Shown: positions 30,451 through 32,208 of the stretch, one piece after another
Layout: each line of letters starts with the position of its first letter
Position numbering within the stretch: the stretch's first letter is position 1
From: Nanobdellota archaeon
Lineage (GTDB): Archaea; Nanobdellota; Nanobdellia; PEZQ01
Direction: 5' to 3'
Length of the DNA stretch: 32,208 bases
Assembly: GCA_018220985.1 (NCBI GenBank)
Contig: JAAOXS010000016.1
Location: 1 to 32,208, forward strand
Notes under the pieces: generated by a model
Told to the model about the DNA's origin: nothing
Databases searched by the model: none
What the model saw: only the letters and a program-made list of their open reading frames with translations
Translations under genes and position numbers: made by a program

Positions 30451-30941
30451 TGGAATTCTCTAAAATAGTGAAAATACCTGAAGAGAGAGTGATTAAGTTA
30501 CTGGAAGTTAGGGATTTGGTTGAGGAAAAGTTGGATGTTAGCATAAAAATTTCTGGTAATGATGTTATGGTTTCAGGTTCTTCTATTGAATTAGTTAAGG
30601 CTCATAACGTGGTGATGGCTATTGGTAGGGGTTTTTCAACTGATAAGGCGTTGTTCTTGTTGCAGGATGATTTTTCTTTGGATGTTATTGAAATTGGCGA
30701 TTTTGCTAGGACTCAGAAAGCGTTTATTCGTTTGAAGGGTCGTGTTATTGGTGATGAGGGTAGGGCTAAGCGTTTTATTGAGAAGAACACTAATTGTCTT
30801 ATTCGTGTTTACGGTAAGACTGTTAGCATTATTGGTAAGTCAGAGGAGTTGATTAATGCTCGTAGGGCTGTTATCATGTTGTTAGAAGGCTCTAAGCATG
30901 GTACTGCTTACAGGTTTTTAGATGAGAAAATAGTTGATTAA
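30450..30941 (+). CDS. KH-domain rRNA-processing protein (Pno1/Dim2-Krr1 type)
   Basis: A 163-residue RNA-binding protein with two KH-like units: an N-terminal degenerate one (about 5-75) and a C-terminal one with GRVIGDEGRAKRFIEKNT (about 95-112), containing the GxxG-like loop, and VYGKTVSIIGKSEELINARR. This is the archaeal homologue of Pno1/Dim2, which binds the 3' end of 16S rRNA during small-subunit maturation. It is coupled to aIF1A by a 1-nt overlap. Length and order match the family. After the stop, AAAAAGTAGTTTTT (about 30961-30974) could form a small hairpin, but no T-tract follows. Confidence 0.9.
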   Translation: MEFSKIVKIPEERVIKLLEVRDLVEEKLDVSIKISGNDVMVSGSSIELVKAHNVVMAIGRGFSTDKALFLLQDDFSLDVIEIGDFARTQKAFIRLKGRVIGDEGRAKRFIEKNTNCLIRVYGKTVSIIGKSEELINARRAVIMLLEGSKHGTAYRFLDEKIVD

Positions 30942-31016
30942 ATTTATAATAAATAGATTTAAAAAGTAGTTTTTCCTTAAACCATTATCTTAATTATAAA
31001 CGTTTAAGAAGTGAGT

Positions 31017-32208
31017 ATGGCAAAAATTAAAGCATTAGAACTGGCTAAACAGCATAAAGCAGTGTCCATTGCAGAGTTTTTCGAAAAAAATAGGCATTTG
31101 CTGGGTTTCGGCTCTAAAAGGCAGGCTATGTTAACTTGTATTAAGGAGTCTGTTGATAATAGTTTAGACGCTTGTGAGGAGTCTAAGATTTTGCCAGATA
31201 TCAAAGTTGAAATTCATGATTTGGGTAAGGATAAGTTCAAAATAATTGTTCAGGATAATGGTCCTGGAATTATTAAGAAAAATTTGTCTAAAGCGTTTGG
31301 AAAGTTATTGTACGGTTCTAAATTTCACGGTTCCAAGCAAGGTCGTGGTCAGCAGGGTATTGGTATTACTTCTTGTGTTCTTTACTCTCAGTTAACAACT
31401 GGTAAAGCGACGAAGGTTATTTCTAAGATTGATGAGAAGATTCCTGCTTATTCTATTGAAATCATGCTTGATACCACTAATAATGAGCCTCGTATTCTTG
31501 AGGAAAAGCTTGATGAGCGTTTCAAATATTTGGGCACTCGTGTTGAGCTTGAAATTCTCGGTGAGTACTTGGCTACGGGTAAGCAAAGTGTTGAGGAGTA
31601 TTTGAGAAGAACGAGTATTGTTAATCCGCACGCGCGTATCCTGTTCATAAGGCCTGATAAGAAAAAAGTTGTTTTTCATAGAACGATTGATAGGTTGCCT
31701 ATAATGCCTAAGCAAATCAAGCCGCACCCTGATGGTTTGGAGTTAGGTATTTTGTTGAAAATGTTGTTGAATTCGGGTAGTAAGACTCTTAAATCGTTTT
31801 TGAGAACTGAGTTTTCAAGTATTGGTGCTAAGACTGCTGAAGAAATTTTGGGTAAAGCTGGTTTAAGTCCACGTAATCATCCTCAAATGCTTTCGCGTGA
31901 TAAATCTGAAAAGTTATTGCATGCTATGCAGGAAACTTCTATTCAAGCTCCGCCTCTTGATTGTTTAAGCCCTATTGGTGAGACCGCGTTTAATAAGAGT
32001 ATGAAAATGGAGATTCCAGCTGAGTTTTACACTACTGTTACCCGCAAGCCTGTATCTTATCGTGGTATGCCTTTTCAAGTTGAAGTTAGTCTCGCTTATG
32101 GTGGTGAGTTGCCCAAGGATAAAATTGCTAAGGTTATGCGTTTCGCTAATAAGGTTCCACTCATTTACGAGGATTACGCTTGCGCTATCACGCAGTCAAT
32201 TAAGAAAA
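31017..32208 (+). CDS. top6B: DNA topoisomerase VI subunit B (partial, 3' end beyond window)
   Basis: The frame is open from ATG 31017 through the end of the window, giving 397 residues of the ATPase subunit. The GHKL ATPase motifs are clear: ESVDNSLDAC (about 42-51), DNGPGI (about 80-85) and GRGQQGIGITS (about 110-120). A conserved helix-two-turn-helix and transducer region follow (GILLKMLL, TKTLKSFL type and ARILFIRP). Topoisomerase VI with subunit A relaxes and decatenates DNA. Subunit A is not in the window and is often the next gene. TAATTATAAA (30991-31000) is about 22-26 nt before the ATG; GTG 31011 is a possible alternative start. Confidence 0.95.
   Translation, partial: MAKIKALELAKQHKAVSIAEFFEKNRHLLGFGSKRQAMLTCIKESVDNSLDACEESKILPDIKVEIHDLGKDKFKIIVQDNGPGIIKKNLSKAFGKLLYGSKFHGSKQGRGQQGIGITSCVLYSQLTTGKATKVISKIDEKIPAYSIEIMLDTTNNEPRILEEKLDERFKYLGTRVELEILGEYLATGKQSVEEYLRRTSIVNPHARILFIRPDKKKVVFHRTIDRLPIMPKQIKPHPDGLELGILLKMLLNSGSKTLKSFLRTEFSSIGAKTAEEILGKAGLSPRNHPQMLSRDKSEKLLHAMQETSIQAPPLDCLSPIGETAFNKSMKMEIPAEFYTTVTRKPVSYRGMPFQVEVSLAYGGELPKDKIAKVMRFANKVPLIYEDYACAITQSIKK

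Noticed and set aside
1-32208. CRISPR array, insertion sequence or prophage
   Set aside because: I saw no regularly spaced direct repeats, transposase, integrase or inverted terminal repeats. The only clear repeat is the 22-nt pair inside TBP.

Overview
The window is chromosomal DNA from an AT-rich archaeon. Direct evidence is a set of archaeal information-processing genes: TFS, RNA polymerase subunit L, Nop5 plus fibrillarin, a group II chaperonin, both RFC subunits, TBP, MCM, aIF2-beta, aIF1A, a Pno1-type KH protein, AsnRS and the start of topoisomerase VI subunit B. The proteins are compact (short Nop5, short RfcL, a 129-residue Nmd3-like protein). Together with the low GC and the style of the type IV pilus genes, this suggests a reduced-genome DPANN-type lineage (Woesearchaeota/Pacearchaeota-like). 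That placement is an inference; no rRNA or tRNA is present to confirm it.

Layout. 1-1256: end of an unidentified rightward gene, then a leftward operon rpoL - signal peptidase I - tfs. 1349-4138: rightward operon nop5 - fibrillarin - PhnN-like kinase - alpha/beta hydrolase. 4246-5883: thermosome with its own TATA box, Shine-Dalgarno site and terminator. 5972-17036: an 11-kb type IV pilus-like cluster of eight genes: coiled-coil protein, pilin-like protein, secretion ATPase, two TadC/ArlJ-like membrane proteins (the second with an extracellular Ig-like tail), and three proteins with pilin-type N-termini, the last about 1,340 residues long. This is the most unusual part of the window. 17069-19152: leftward rfcS - rfcL. 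19247-23642: an unrecognised small protein, TBP, MCM, an RPA32-like OB protein and an ITPase, so replication and transcription initiation genes lie together. 23604-26493: a membrane-tethered winged-helix protein divergent from a large secreted protein, followed by an SdpI-family membrane protein. 26528-27633: aIF2-beta - DUF424 - Nmd3-like. 27660-28604: an A-rich orphan gene. 28822-32208: AsnRS, aIF1A, KH protein and partial Top6B.

Expression style. Most first genes of transcription units have a TATA-like element (TTTAAA or TTATATA type) centred about 25-28 nt before the ATG, implying leaderless mRNAs. Thermosome, TBP and AsnRS instead have leaders with GGTG-type Shine-Dalgarno sites. Inside operons, genes often overlap by 4 nt (ATGA). 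The coding sequence is packed: no gene-free stretch exceeds 300 bases, the longest being 28605-28821. I saw no CRISPR array, insertion sequence, rRNA or tRNA.
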